DNA of 64,000 nt from Marinobacter sp. THAF197a (GCF_009363275.1 NZ_CP045324.1:2976001-3040000), one strand, 5' to 3'. Counted from the first letter of the stretch, positions 46,760 through 55,856 are shown. The notes: generated from the letters alone by a model not told the origin. Numbers and translations: made by a program.

Positions 46760-47365
46760 TCAGGTTTCCAAACGGTAATCCAGCTTTTGCTCATCACAGA
46801 ACGCCGCAAGCTCACCCACCCGGGTTTCAGGTACCGACACCAACGCATTGACCCGGTCACTGTACCGAATCGATTCGATTTGGCCTTCATGGCCTTCACA
46901 CCAGTGCCTAAGTGGCTGTTCGTCGGCAAAACCCAGAACCACCTCTGCCTGCACCCGGGACTGCTGTATGGTCCGCCCAACCTCCGATAACACGCTCTCC
47001 GCCGCGCCGGCGTAGGCGCGAACCAGACCGCCCGCACCCAGTTTGATGCCCCCGAAGTAGCGGACAACGATCACCAGTACGTCCCCCATGTCCTTGTGCT
47101 GGACCACGTTCAGGATGGGCTTGCCGGCAGTACCAGAGGGTTCGCCATCGTCATTCATGGCGGCTTCGGCCGCCGAACCGGGCCGGCCAATCTGGTAGGC
47201 CCAGCACACATGACGGGCGTCCGGGTAGTCCCGGTGGGCACGGGCAACGTGTTCCCTGACCTCATCACGGGAGCTTACCGGATACACCCGGGCGATGAAG
47301 CGGCTCTTCTTCACTTCCGTTTCTCGCTCAAGGTATCCTGAGGGTACAGGGTAATCTTTACTCAT
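46760..47365 (-). CDS. YigZ/IMPACT-family protein
   Basis: A 201-residue protein of the UPF0029 (YigZ, IMPACT) family. Visible are KKSRFIARVYPV, ARHVCWAYQIG, NDDGEPSGTAGKPIL and VIVVRYFGGIKLGAGGLVRAY. The family has an IMPACT-like RNA/ribosome-related domain in front and an EF-G-like domain IV fold behind; its bacterial job is not fixed. The start codon is ATG at 47365, which overlaps the divergent small gene's leader. Confidence 0.92.
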   Translation of the reverse strand: MSKDYPVPSGYLERETEVKKSRFIARVYPVSSRDEVREHVARAHRDYPDARHVCWAYQIGRPGSAAEAAMNDDGEPSGTAGKPILNVVQHKDMGDVLVIVVRYFGGIKLGAGGLVRAYAGAAESVLSEVGRTIQQSRVQAEVVLGFADEQPLRHWCEGHEGQIESIRYSDRVNALVSVPETRVGELAAFCDEQKLDYRLET

Positions 47366-47375
47366 GGAGCAACCT

Positions 47376-47594
47376 ATGACCTCCGAAGATAACGATCAAA
47401 ACAGTCCTGGCACCGCTGCCCCGGCAAAAATACGCAAGGCGGCCTGCGGCATTCGCTTTGATGAGGACGAGCTGCTAGAAGGCATCGACTTCTCAGCCGC
47501 TGAACGCCTTAAACCCGAAGACGACGCTGAACTGGAAAACGCCGACACGCCAAAACCTGAAAAAAAGCACTCAACCACCGATAAAAACCGGTAG
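47376..47594 (+). CDS. Small acidic protein, function unknown
   Basis: A 72-residue, very polar and acidic protein with SPGTAAPAKIRKAACGIRFD early and ERLKPEDDAELENADTPKPE later. It is probably disordered except for the central FDEDELLEGIDFSAAERL segment, which could form a helix. ATG at 47376 follows GGAG by six bases; an ATG at 47364 is also in frame. The 3' end overlaps the convergent kinase by 24 bases. Confidence 0.55.
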   Translation: MTSEDNDQNSPGTAAPAKIRKAACGIRFDEDELLEGIDFSAAERLKPEDDAELENADTPKPEKKHSTTDKNR

Positions 47595-48887
47595 CCGGAT
47601 GGTTACCTGCAAACCACCCTCCGGACGGTTGCGGGCCGAGATCGTGCCATCGTGAGCGTTAACAATGTCCCGGGCAATTGCCAGCCCCAGGCCCCAGCCT
47701 TTACCGCCCCGGGACTTGTCAGCCCGGAAAAACGGCTCGAACAACTGCTGTAACAGCTCGTCTGGTGCGCCGGGACCATCATCCGCAATCTCCAGCTGGA
47801 TGCTGCCATCCACCAAAGCCAATGATGCGTGCACGGATTTTCCCGGTGGCGTGTGGTCCAGCGCATTCTGCAATACGTTATCCAAGGCTCGCTGCAACAA
47901 CCCCGAATCGCCAAGCACTGACACCGCCCTGGTGTCATCGGCCGCGATCAGTTTACAGTCCACCCCCCGGTGTTCCGCGTAATCGGCCGCATCCCGCAAT
48001 ACCCGGTTCATCAGCGAAAGGGGTTTCACCGGCTCACGCTCCATCGAACCACCGTTCTCGGACACCCGGTAAAGCGTCAGAATCTGCCCGGTCATGGTTT
48101 CCAGCCGCTCGTTCTGGCGCAGGATGCTGTCCATGAGTGCGGGATCAGCGCCGCCGTCACTGGCAAGCTCAATGGCAACCCGCTGTCGGGCCAGCGGCGT
48201 TCTCAGGTCATGGGAAATATCACGCAACAGGTGATTCTGGCGTTCCAGTAACTGACACAGCCGATCGGTCATGGCGTTAAACGCACTGGCCAGCTGACCG
48301 ACTTCGTCCCTGCGGCGGGCAATCCTGTTCGGAACCCGCAACTGGGTGTCGCCATCCGCGATTGCCTTTGCCGTCGACTCCATGTGGCGCAGAGGCCTGG
48401 AAACAAATCGGGCAATCCACCAGCAAGCCAGAGAGATCAGCACAAAGGCCAGACCAAGCTCGACAAACCGGAAGAATTTAGGGTCTAGCCAGCCATCACT
48501 GCCCATCCGCGGCCAGGCGACCAGTTGATAGCCTTCTTCCAGAGTGATTACCGCAGGCTTGTTGGGATACCAGCCCGACTGGATGCGTTCCCGAATCTGG
48601 CGTGGCAATCGGTGATGCCCCTCTTCTTTTTCGATCAGCATCAGGTGCAGGTCAAGGCGCTCACCTTCGGCTCTCAGAAAACGCCACATCGCCCCGCGAT
48701 CTTCTCCCAAGCGCAGGGCCAGGGCTTCCCGGGCCAGCTCATGCAATCCTACCTGGCGCTCAATGGCCTGGCGTTCCCGGTCCAGCAGATACCGGGTTGC
48801 GAGGTTGCTGGCCACCACGGTAATGGCCATGGCCAGCCAGATTGACAGGAAAATTCGCCAGAACAAAGGGAACATAACGCGCTTCAT
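47571..48887 (-). CDS. Sensor histidine kinase, CpxA-like
   Basis: A 438-residue kinase. Membrane helices at about residues 10-30 and 143-162 bracket a periplasmic sensor of about 110 residues, then a HAMP domain follows (RPLRHMESTAKAIADGDTQL). The H-box is LLRDISHDLRTPLARQRVA, and the ATPase domain has ALDNVLQNALDHT, IADDGPGAPDELL and GWGLGLAIARDIV. This is the CpxA/EnvZ-type layout. It is coupled to its regulator by a 4-base overlap. The nearby divergent Spy/CpxP-like gene and GTAAA repeats point to an envelope stress system. Confidence 0.92.
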   Translation of the reverse strand: MKRVMFPLFWRIFLSIWLAMAITVVASNLATRYLLDRERQAIERQVGLHELAREALALRLGEDRGAMWRFLRAEGERLDLHLMLIEKEEGHHRLPRQIRERIQSGWYPNKPAVITLEEGYQLVAWPRMGSDGWLDPKFFRFVELGLAFVLISLACWWIARFVSRPLRHMESTAKAIADGDTQLRVPNRIARRRDEVGQLASAFNAMTDRLCQLLERQNHLLRDISHDLRTPLARQRVAIELASDGGADPALMDSILRQNERLETMTGQILTLYRVSENGGSMEREPVKPLSLMNRVLRDAADYAEHRGVDCKLIAADDTRAVSVLGDSGLLQRALDNVLQNALDHTPPGKSVHASLALVDGSIQLEIADDGPGAPDELLQQLFEPFFRADKSRGGKGWGLGLAIARDIVNAHDGTISARNRPEGGLQVTIRLPVFIGG

Positions 48888-49573
48888 GCTGCGGGCACCC
48901 GATAACTGTAGCCGAGGCCCCGCACCGTTTCGATTCGGGGCGGATCATCATTGCCGAGCTTTTTGCGCAGGTTGCTGATGTGCATATCCAGGGTACGATC
49001 GTAGGCTTCCAGCCTGCGGCCAAGGGCCCACTGCATCAGGTCGGTTTTGCGCACCACGCTGCCGGCGTGGGCCAGCAATACCTGCAGCACTTCGTATTCC
49101 GTCGCTGTCAGTTCCAGGGGCGCATCATCCTGATATATTCGCCTTTGGCCGGGCTCCACCCGCAGGTCCCCGTAGGTGCGGGTAGCGTCCACATCGGATT
49201 TCTGGTCCCAGGCGATGCGGCGAAGCAGCGCCTGCAGGCGGGCAACCAGCTCGCGGGGATTGCAGGGTTTCGGGATGTAATCATCGGCGCCCACCTCAAA
49301 ACCGACAATACGGTCGGTCTCGTCGCCCCGGGCGGTCAGCAGAATCACCGGCAGGTGGGTTTGCCCACGCAGCTCGCGCAGTACATCCAGGCCATTGATG
49401 TCTGGCAACATGATATCCAGAACCACAATATCGCAATCCTGCCCCAGGGCCAGGGCCAGGCCATCCCGGCCATTGGCCGCTTCCCGTACAGTGAATCCTT
49501 GATTGGTCAGGTATCTGGCCAGCAGTTCTCTCAGCTCGTCATCGTCTTCGATCAACAATACCCGGTTCTGCAT
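48884..49573 (-). CDS. OmpR-family response regulator, CpxR-like
   Basis: A 229-residue regulator with a receiver domain (IEDDDELRELLARYL, phospho-acceptor Asp53 in VVLDIMLPDINGLDV, Lys in DYIPKP) and a C-terminal winged helix (LELTATEYEVLQVLLAHAG, then LEAYDRTLDMHISNLRKKLG and RIETVRGLGYSYRV). I chose ATG at 49573 since upstream residues are not homologous. The intergenic region behind it carries candidate binding repeats. Confidence 0.94.
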   Translation of the reverse strand: MQNRVLLIEDDDELRELLARYLTNQGFTVREAANGRDGLALALGQDCDIVVLDIMLPDINGLDVLRELRGQTHLPVILLTARGDETDRIVGFEVGADDYIPKPCNPRELVARLQALLRRIAWDQKSDVDATRTYGDLRVEPGQRRIYQDDAPLELTATEYEVLQVLLAHAGSVVRKTDLMQWALGRRLEAYDRTLDMHISNLRKKLGNDDPPRIETVRGLGYSYRVPAA

Positions 49574-49646
49574 GCTGTTCTCTCTTCTGTTGTCCGGCCA
49601 CAGTCTAGCACGGCCGCCAGAGGGTTCTGATCTACCACGTTTTTTC

Positions 49647-49662
49647 TTTACCGAACCTTTAC
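49647..49662 (-). promoter_or_regulatory. Candidate Cpx box (two GTAAA direct repeats)
   Basis: The minus strand reads GTAAAGGTTCGGTAAA, two GTAAA units with a six-base spacer, between the regulator gene (start 49573) and the divergent Spy/CpxP-like gene (start 49756). CpxR of E. coli binds GTAAA-N5-GTAAA with some spacing tolerance. Confidence 0.55.
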
Positions 49663-49667
49663 AACGA

Positions 49668-49685
49668 CCTGACACCACCTGACAC
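49668..49685 (+). repeat. Tandem CCTGACAC direct repeat
   Basis: CCTGACAC CA CCTGACAC repeats with a 10-base period, one helix turn, just beside the GTAAA pair; a third partial CCTGACA occurs at about 49720. The periodicity suggests a regulator binding site. Confidence 0.45.
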
Positions 49686-49755
49686 GGGCCCGGCTTACCA
49701 TGGCAGTCATCCGAGAACGCCTGACAGGCAAAACCGAACCCACGAGGTAATCACC

Positions 49756-50133
49756 ATGAAAGCAAAAACATCCCTGCTCACCGCCGGCGTACTGATGGCT
49801 GCAATGTTTGCCGCCAGCCCGGTTGCCATGGCCGACCATCACGGCAAAAAGCACAAGTCCGGACAGTGGGACAAACAGGAAATGTGTGAAAACTTCCGCG
49901 AGGGCAAAGGCCCGTTCAGCGAAGAAATGCGGGAGAAGTACCAGGAGAAGCGGGAAAAGCGCCAGCAAAAGATGCAAGAGCACCGTGCAGAAATGGCCGA
50001 TCGCCTGAAACTGAACGAAGAACAGCGCCAGATCTGGAGCGAAATCCATCAGGAACGCCAGGAAAAGTATCAAAACCGCCGAGGTAGCTGGCAGGAAAAA
50101 ATGGAAAAGCACTGCGCCGACACCCAGGAGTGA
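49756..50133 (+). CDS. Spy/CpxP-like periplasmic protein
   Basis: A 125-residue protein with a signal peptide (LLTAGVLMAAMFAASPVAMA) and a mature part rich in His at its start (DHHGKKHKSG) and in Lys, Glu and Gln. The helical LTxxQ-like motif is seen as LKLNEEQRQIWSEI. Members of this family are periplasmic chaperones induced by envelope stress. Divergent placement from the CpxAR-like pair fits a target/feedback role. It has no obvious terminator. Confidence 0.8.
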   Translation: MKAKTSLLTAGVLMAAMFAASPVAMADHHGKKHKSGQWDKQEMCENFREGKGPFSEEMREKYQEKREKRQQKMQEHRAEMADRLKLNEEQRQIWSEIHQERQEKYQNRRGSWQEKMEKHCADTQE

Positions 50134-50192
50134 TCACCAGCGGGGTTCTGTCGTATGGTATAGGGTCACCTAAACAAGCTTGATCCGACCCC

Positions 50193-51359
50193 ATGACCGA
50201 ACCCGCTGTTCCTGAAATCACACTAAGCACCTGCGCCAGCATTGCCGATATCCCGGAGCGGGACTGGCAACGGCTGGCCGGGTGCAATAACCCGTTCCTG
50301 CGCCATGAATTCTATCAGGCACTGGAGCTCTCGGGCTGCACCTGCACCGAAACCGGCTGGACACCCAGTCATCTGGTATTCCGGGCTAACGGCAGGATCT
50401 GCGGCCTCGCCCCGGCCTACCTGAAAAGCCACTCCATGGGCGAGTATGTGTTCGACTTTAGCTGGGCGGAAGCCTATCAGCGCTACAGTCTGCCCTATTA
50501 CCCGAAGTTGCTGATAGCCGTGCCCTTCACTCCTTCCCAGGGCCCCAGACTGTTGTTAAGCGACGAACTACGCGCCCAACTGACACCGGATTTACTAGAC
50601 ACCCTGTTAACCAACCTGACCGAACAACTTGGGGCCCACTCCTGGCACCTGCTATTTCCGAACACCGCCGACCAGGCGCTACTTCAGCATGAGGACGAAC
50701 TGCACCGAATCGGTTGCCAGTTTCACTGGCACGACCATGGCTATCGGGGCTTTGAGGATTTCCTGGCAGCACTCACCTCCCGCAAACGCAAGTCCATCCG
50801 CAAAGAGCGCCGTCAGGTGGCCGAGCAAGGCATCCGTTTTCAACGTTTTCACGGGAGGGATATCTCAGACCAGGTACTGTATGCCTTTTACGTGTTCTAT
50901 CAGGCCACCTACCTCAAGCGTGGCCGCCCTCCCTACCTGAACAAAGCGTTCTTCGAGCAATTGCGGGAGACCATGCCAGAGCACCTGCACCTGATCATGG
51001 CGGTTCGTGACGGCCAACTGATTGCCGGCGCCCTGTTTCTGGCCAGCGACACGACCCTCTATGGCCGCTACTGGGGATGCCTGGAAGAGTACAACCACCT
51101 GCACTTTGAAACCTGTTACTACCAGGGTATTGAACTTGCCCTGAGCCTAGGACTAAAGCACTTTGACGCAGGGGCCCAGGGGGAACACAAGCTGGTGCGA
51201 GGCTTTGAACCCACCATCACCCACTCCTGGCACGGCATCCTGCACCCGGGGTTTCGGGAGGCTATCCAAAGCTTCACACATGAAGAAGCAGAGCATGTGA
51301 TAAGTTACTTTAACGACGCTCAATCCGCCCTGCCATTCCGACAGCAGGACCCGGATTAG
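50193..51359 (+). CDS. Predicted N-acyltransferase (COG3146, FemAB/GNAT-like)
   Basis: A 388-residue protein of the COG3146 family (peptidogalycan biosynthesis/N-acyltransferase). Family stretches are NPFLRHEFYQALELSGC, YVFDFSWAEAYQR, FHWHDHGYRGFEDFLAALTSRKRKSIRKERRQV, and YYQGIELALSLGLKHFDAGAQGEHKLVRGFEP. It has a double GNAT fold and no signal peptide. The substrate is not known. ATG at 50193 starts the frame. Confidence 0.88.
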   Translation: MTEPAVPEITLSTCASIADIPERDWQRLAGCNNPFLRHEFYQALELSGCTCTETGWTPSHLVFRANGRICGLAPAYLKSHSMGEYVFDFSWAEAYQRYSLPYYPKLLIAVPFTPSQGPRLLLSDELRAQLTPDLLDTLLTNLTEQLGAHSWHLLFPNTADQALLQHEDELHRIGCQFHWHDHGYRGFEDFLAALTSRKRKSIRKERRQVAEQGIRFQRFHGRDISDQVLYAFYVFYQATYLKRGRPPYLNKAFFEQLRETMPEHLHLIMAVRDGQLIAGALFLASDTTLYGRYWGCLEEYNHLHFETCYYQGIELALSLGLKHFDAGAQGEHKLVRGFEPTITHSWHGILHPGFREAIQSFTHEEAEHVISYFNDAQSALPFRQQDPD

Positions 51360-51407
51360 CCTCTATACTGTAACCTCAGTACGGGAATTCGACGGAGGTC
51401 GAACGCC

Positions 51408-52076
51408 ATGGACACGGGCCAACTGGGCACTTTTCTCTCATCAGATCATCTGCCGTTACTGCTCTCGGCTGCAGCCATACTGCTTGCCTTGGGCACCATC
51501 CTGTTCACCGCCAGCGCCCGGCGCCGGCACAGGGAGGAGTTAACAACCCTGCGTGAGCGGGCCGACACCCTCTGGCGGGAGGTCGACGAGTTTCGGGTAG
51601 CGCAGTTCAACCGCACGGGCGAGTCCGGTTCATCACCACATATGTCCTCTTCGTTTGACGAAGCCCGGTACCAAACTGAAAAAGAGGCCTATGACAAACT
51701 CTGGCCACAGGTGTGGCACCTGTACGAGCGCCTGGGCATGTTCCTCAGGGCCGTTGAAGCCGGTGAGGCATCGGGGGAATTGCGGCTGGAAGCCCGGCAC
51801 GCCGCCCTCGAAGCCCGCAATTTCCTGAACAGAAACCGCCCGTTCTGCAGTGAAGTGGTCGACGGACTCGCCACCAGACTGATTGACACCGAAATCAAGG
51901 CCCACCTGGCCGCCTGCCAGCACCTTGACCTGCTGAAAGATGTTTCCAACAGCTCTTCCAGCCATGACCGACGGGTACTTCAGGATAAATGCCACAGCCT
52001 GCACGAGGGCGATGCCCGGGACCTGATCAACCAGCTGGCATCAACCATCCGCGAGCGAAGCATACGAAACTCCTAG
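51408..52076 (+). CDS. Membrane-anchored helical protein, function unknown
   Basis: A 222-residue protein with one N-terminal hydrophobic helix (LPLLLSAAAILLALGTILF, residues about 15-33), followed by an Arg-rich cytoplasmic flank and a long helical domain (REELTTLRERADTLWREVDE, then KEAYDKLWPQVWHLYERLGMFLRAVEAGE). I recognise no family. The start is ATG at 51408 after GGAGG. The following DUF3750 gene is 94 bases away. Confidence 0.72.
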   Translation: MDTGQLGTFLSSDHLPLLLSAAAILLALGTILFTASARRRHREELTTLRERADTLWREVDEFRVAQFNRTGESGSSPHMSSSFDEARYQTEKEAYDKLWPQVWHLYERLGMFLRAVEAGEASGELRLEARHAALEARNFLNRNRPFCSEVVDGLATRLIDTEIKAHLAACQHLDLLKDVSNSSSSHDRRVLQDKCHSLHEGDARDLINQLASTIRERSIRNS

Positions 52077-52170
52077 AGCTCAATCCGGGTTATAGTGCGC
52101 TGACCAAGGGTGATCCGGAACTTATTTGCCCGGGTAAAGTCTTTGAAACCTCCCCATAACGGACACGCCT

Positions 52171-52941
52171 ATGACACGACTATTGAAGTACTCAGGCTGG
52201 TTTCTTGGCGCGCTGCTGTTGCTGTTCTCCGGCCCTATCCTGCTGGCAGCCACCGGCACCCAGCCAGAACGAAATGCCTGGCAAACCGCCAGCCGTGACA
52301 GCGCCGGTATAGCGCCGGCGGCGGCAGACACCACCGAGGCCATTGTCCAGGTATACGGCGCCCGGGCCTGGAGCTGGCGCGGCTATTTCGCGGTACACAC
52401 CTGGGTGGCCACCAAGGAGGAAGGCGCCGATCACTACAAGGTGCATGAGGTCATTGGCTGGCGCCAGCACGTTGTTAGCTCCCGCCCGGATGATCCGGAC
52501 CGCCACTGGTTCGGAGCCCGACCAGAGTTGTATGCAGATATTCGGGGAGAGCAAGCCAAGGCACTGATTCCCGACATCTACAAGGCGGTGGAGTCATACC
52601 CGTACATCAACGAATACAAAGCCTGGCCCGGCCCCAACAGCAACACCTTCGTGGCCTGGGTTATCCGGGAAACCCCGGGGCTGAACGTGGCGTTACCCAA
52701 TCACGCCATCGGCAAGGATTACCTTGGTAGTCGTGTGGGGGCAGCAACGCCCGGCGGTGCCGGCTACCAGCTTTCGCTGGGAGGCTATGTTGGTGTTCTG
52801 GCGGGTGTCCGGGAGGGCGTAGAGCTGAACATTCTTGGATTGTCGCTGGGTGTTAATCCCTTGGCGCTGGGGATCAAGTTACCTGGGATTGGTGAGCTGG
52901 CATTGAGAAATCCCAATCCTATGCCCGAGGCTACGCCTTAG
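52171..52941 (+). CDS. DUF3750-domain protein
   Basis: A 256-residue protein with a hydrophobic N-terminus (FLGALLLLFSGPILLAATG, signal or anchor) and the DUF3750 order: IVQVYGARAWSWRGYFAVHTW, HYKVHEVIGWRQHVV, YINEYKAWPGPNSNTFVAWVI. The His/Trp-rich core and PNSNTF stretch resemble NlpC-like or transpeptidase-type folds, but the role of DUF3750 is unknown. The stop is followed by hairpin B after a 60-base gap. Confidence 0.85.
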   Translation: MTRLLKYSGWFLGALLLLFSGPILLAATGTQPERNAWQTASRDSAGIAPAAADTTEAIVQVYGARAWSWRGYFAVHTWVATKEEGADHYKVHEVIGWRQHVVSSRPDDPDRHWFGARPELYADIRGEQAKALIPDIYKAVESYPYINEYKAWPGPNSNTFVAWVIRETPGLNVALPNHAIGKDYLGSRVGAATPGGAGYQLSLGGYVGVLAGVREGVELNILGLSLGVNPLALGIKLPGIGELALRNPNPMPEATP

Positions 52942-53005
52942 TGTGGGAGACGGCCGGGGAGCGGATATGCCTGATCGCATAAAGCAGGCTACTCCGTTGC
53001 TTGAA

Positions 53006-53116
53006 AGAGCTGGTCGGGTGGACCTTCCCAAAAATGTGCGGAGCCAGGGATGGCGGAGCCAAGCGTACACGGACGTATTCACAGCGTTTTTTGGGAAGGT
53101 CCACCCGACCGGCTCT
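53006..53116. repeat. Hairpin repeat B (AAAAC subtype)
   Basis: Arms of 29 bases at 53006-53034 and 53088-53116, paired with one G:T wobble, have tips CCTTCCCAAAAA. The 53-base centre starts TGTGCGGAGCCAGGGATGGC and then diverges from copies A and G (GTACACGGACGTATTCACAGCG). It lies between the convergent DUF3750 and EF-hand-like genes, where it could also terminate both. Confidence 0.92.
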
Positions 53117-53133
53117 AACTCCCAAGCTCAAAG

Positions 53134-54474
53134 TCAGAGCCTGGCAAACTCCAAATAACGACTAGCCGCCTGTTTTTTCTCGTCCTGGCTATTGAGCAGT
53201 TCCAGCCTCAGCCGATCAATCACCTTCAGATAATCATCAAGCGGGGACTTTTTCTTGCCCTGCGATTGAGAAGCCTCGATAAAGTCCTGTTGCCTCTTGC
53301 GAATTTCGTTCAGCTTCTCCAGTGCATTCTGAATAGCTTCGATACGGGCGCTTACCGGACCACTACCGTTAGAGTTCCCATTTCCGTTGCCATTGGCCGC
53401 TTCGTTGCCGCCGCGCACACCAAGGAAGGTGTTCTCTGCCGGCGCGGACTCAGTGTTCTGCTCCGCCAGGTCCAGCTCTTCCAGGGTACGCACCTCACCG
53501 TCTGTGGTCAGGTAAATTCCAGAAGCCTTGATCTGGCCCAGGGGAACGCCCTGAGGGTTGGTCAAGGTAAACTGATCCTCTACGCTGCCGACATAGAGCG
53601 CCTGAACGCCCACCTCTTCCAATGACCGCAACGCCTGGCCGCCATCGGCGGTTTGCACCCAGACCGACAGGGATTTGAACACTTCGTCGTTGGCGTCAAT
53701 CCAGCGGTTGCCGTCGTCGTCAAACTTGGCGAGTTCGCTGAACCCTGAACCCGTCTGGGGACCAAACAATTCAGAGCCGTCGTCCACTTTGCCATTACCG
53801 TTGCGGTCGAACACCAGGTAACCGCTGCCAGCACCCAGGCTGGCGAACTGGCTGGTCTGGCCGTCGCCGTTCATGTCGAATTCGAACAACGTGTCGGTCA
53901 ACCGCGCGGTGGAAGCGCCGAAGTTGATCACCAGCGGGTCAGTCAGCGGGCGTTCCTGGATCTGGATCAGTTCGGAGTATTCGTAGGTGCGTGACTGTGA
54001 CTGGCGCAGCGACAGCGTGAAGTCGATGGTTTCGCCATTCTGCAGGGTAATGCTGCCGGTGGAGGCAAAGCTGCGATTCTCGCTTTCCGAATAGAACATG
54101 TAGCGGCCAGCGGTCACAGACAGGCTGCCCTGGGATTCACCCACAGCCTCGCCACCCAGCGCAGCCCGGCTCACGGTCAGGGCCTGCTGGCCGAGCAGGA
54201 ACAGGTCGGCGGATTTTTCAATCAGCTCGGCACTGGTGAACGAGGCTGTGCGATTGTCCCCATTGACCTGGCTGGCACTGCTGAACGCAAGCTGTTCCTG
54301 GCTGCTATAGCGGTAGGCCGCCTGCCGGAACAAAGACAACTCGGTGGCGCCGGCCTGCAATCCCTGTTGAGGCAAACCCGCGTTCTGCTGGGTAATGCGC
54401 AACTGGCTACTGTCCATAGCCTGCACCTGGCGGGTGCTGTTCTGAAACAGGGAAATCTGACTGGATGAAATCAT
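53134..54474 (-). CDS. EF-hand-like calcium-binding protein, function unknown
   Basis: A 446-residue protein. Three Asp/Asn-rich loops of EF-hand/dockerin type occur in FDMNGDGQTSQ (residues 199-209), FDRNGNGKVDDGSELFG (222-238) and FDDDGNRWIDANDEVF (251-266). The N-terminal 100 residues are Gln/Ser-rich, and a Gly/Asn tract (NGNGNSNGSG) separates the core from a Lys/Arg/Gln-rich C-terminal helix region. No signal peptide is seen, so a non-classical exported or cytoplasmic calcium-responsive protein is possible. Confidence 0.75.
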   Translation of the reverse strand: MISSSQISLFQNSTRQVQAMDSSQLRITQQNAGLPQQGLQAGATELSLFRQAAYRYSSQEQLAFSSASQVNGDNRTASFTSAELIEKSADLFLLGQQALTVSRAALGGEAVGESQGSLSVTAGRYMFYSESENRSFASTGSITLQNGETIDFTLSLRQSQSRTYEYSELIQIQERPLTDPLVINFGASTARLTDTLFEFDMNGDGQTSQFASLGAGSGYLVFDRNGNGKVDDGSELFGPQTGSGFSELAKFDDDGNRWIDANDEVFKSLSVWVQTADGGQALRSLEEVGVQALYVGSVEDQFTLTNPQGVPLGQIKASGIYLTTDGEVRTLEELDLAEQNTESAPAENTFLGVRGGNEAANGNGNGNSNGSGPVSARIEAIQNALEKLNEIRKRQQDFIEASQSQGKKKSPLDDYLKVIDRLRLELLNSQDEKKQAASRYLEFARL

Positions 54475-54559
54475 GGTGTTCGTACCTCAACTGACCTGTC
54501 AGGGTATCGGCACCACACCAAAAAACTTGAGCAGTTTTTAACCAGACAAAATCAGAGAC

Positions 54560-54871
54560 TTAGTTGAGATACCGCACCAACGCGGCGGCCAGAAGGCCCA
54601 GGGTAATGGCCGGCAGAGGTTTGCGGATGGCCAGCATGGCAACGCCGGTGGTCACTAGCGCAGCCAGGGCACCCAGATCGCCAGCCACCGCCATGGGCAC
54701 AATAATGGCAATCAGCACCGAGCTCGCCATGGTGTTGATGAAACTCTCAACCCGCGGGCTGATGCGCAGGAACGACATGATGAACACCCCGCCAAAGCGG
54801 GTTACCAGGGTCACCACTGCCATGATGGCGATTAACGCCAGAACACCCAGGGTTGTGGTTTCAATCACCAT
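54560..54871 (-). CDS. Branched-chain amino-acid exporter small subunit (AzlD-like)
   Basis: A 103-residue membrane protein with four hydrophobic segments (TLGVLALIAIMAVVTLVTRF and VLIAIIVPMAVAG). It is the AzlD/YgaH-type partner of AzlC. Start is ATG at 54871, 11 bases inside the azlC end. The pair acts as an amino-acid exporter. Confidence 0.9.
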   Translation of the reverse strand: MVIETTTLGVLALIAIMAVVTLVTRFGGVFIMSFLRISPRVESFINTMASSVLIAIIVPMAVAGDLGALAALVTTGVAMLAIRKPLPAITLGLLAAALVRYLN

Positions 54872-55607
54872 GCCGGACCTCCAGGCTATCTTCCCGGCTC
54901 TGGGCTCCGGGTTCCAGCCAGAACAGTCCGATCACACCACCGGCCAGTGCACCCACCACCACGTGCATATTGGGCGGCAGCCATTTCCACGCCGCCAGCG
55001 AAGCAGCACCTGCCACCAGCCAGGCCACAAGAATGCGGGGCGATTTCTTGCCACCGAGGGCCATGGCCAAAAGAAAGCAGCCCAGTACCATATCCAGACC
55101 CAGCGCTCTGGGGTTCTGGAGCAGGCCACCGAAGTACACACCCAACCCGGTACCGATAATCCACGCCAGCCAAAGCACCAGCCCGCCCCCCAGGATCACC
55201 TCCAGGTTGCGCCGGCCACTCTGGTACTCCTGCGCCGAGACCGCCCAGTTGGCGTCGGTCAGTAACAGCAGCAAACCGTAGCGCTTGCCTGGAGAAACGT
55301 CTCTAAGCATGGGGTACAGCGAGGCCCCCATCAGCAGATGCCGGGAGTTGATGGCGAACACCACCGCAATCATTGGCAGCATCGAGACTTCGGCGCCCCA
55401 CATGTCCACCGCGGCAAACTGGGACGCACCGGCGAACACGGTGGTGCTCATCAGGATGGATTCAAGCGGCGACAAGCCCTTCTGGATGGCCGCCAGGCCA
55501 AAGGCAGCACCAAACGCCACCACGAACAATGAGATGGGAAGTAAACGAAAAAACTCGGCGCGCACCCGGTGCGGCCGAAACTGATAAGGATATGAACTGG
55601 CAGACAT
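54861..55607 (-). CDS. Branched-chain amino-acid exporter large subunit (AzlC-like)
   Basis: A 248-residue membrane protein of the AzlC/YgaZ family. Diagnostic stretches are FGLAAIQKGLSPLESILMST, FAGASQFAAVDMW, INSRHLLMGASLYPML and LTDANWAVSAQEYQ. With AzlD it should export branched-chain or related amino acids. It is divergent from the indolepyruvate oxidoreductase gene, which fits an amino-acid theme for this block. Start is ATG at 55607. Confidence 0.93.
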   Translation of the reverse strand: MSASSYPYQFRPHRVRAEFFRLLPISLFVVAFGAAFGLAAIQKGLSPLESILMSTTVFAGASQFAAVDMWGAEVSMLPMIAVVFAINSRHLLMGASLYPMLRDVSPGKRYGLLLLLTDANWAVSAQEYQSGRRNLEVILGGGLVLWLAWIIGTGLGVYFGGLLQNPRALGLDMVLGCFLLAMALGGKKSPRILVAWLVAGAASLAAWKWLPPNMHVVVGALAGGVIGLFWLEPGAQSREDSLEVRHGD

Positions 55608-55739
55608 TAAAAGAAACTAAGCCGGAACCGCCAAAACGCGAATAGGTAATAACCGCTAGCCCGGAATCATTTTTCCTATTTTGCTCAATTAGTTATATGA
55701 ACAAATCACACTTTTGCGAACTCGGTCGCCCCGCTCGTG

Positions 55740-55768
55740 TTGACGTGAACGTAAACTTATTCTAGTTT
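55740..55768 (+). promoter_or_regulatory. Possible promoter of the indolepyruvate oxidoreductase
   Basis: TTGACG, 17 bases, then TAGTTT. The -35 box is good and the -10 box is weak. It would give a leader of about 140 bases. Confidence 0.3.
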
Positions 55769-55856
55769 GTTTTTCGTCCAGCCCCAAAAGGGCAACCCGG
55801 CCAATCCACCGGGCAGGACTGATGAAATCGAACATCCGGCCAAAAGCCGGGATTAC

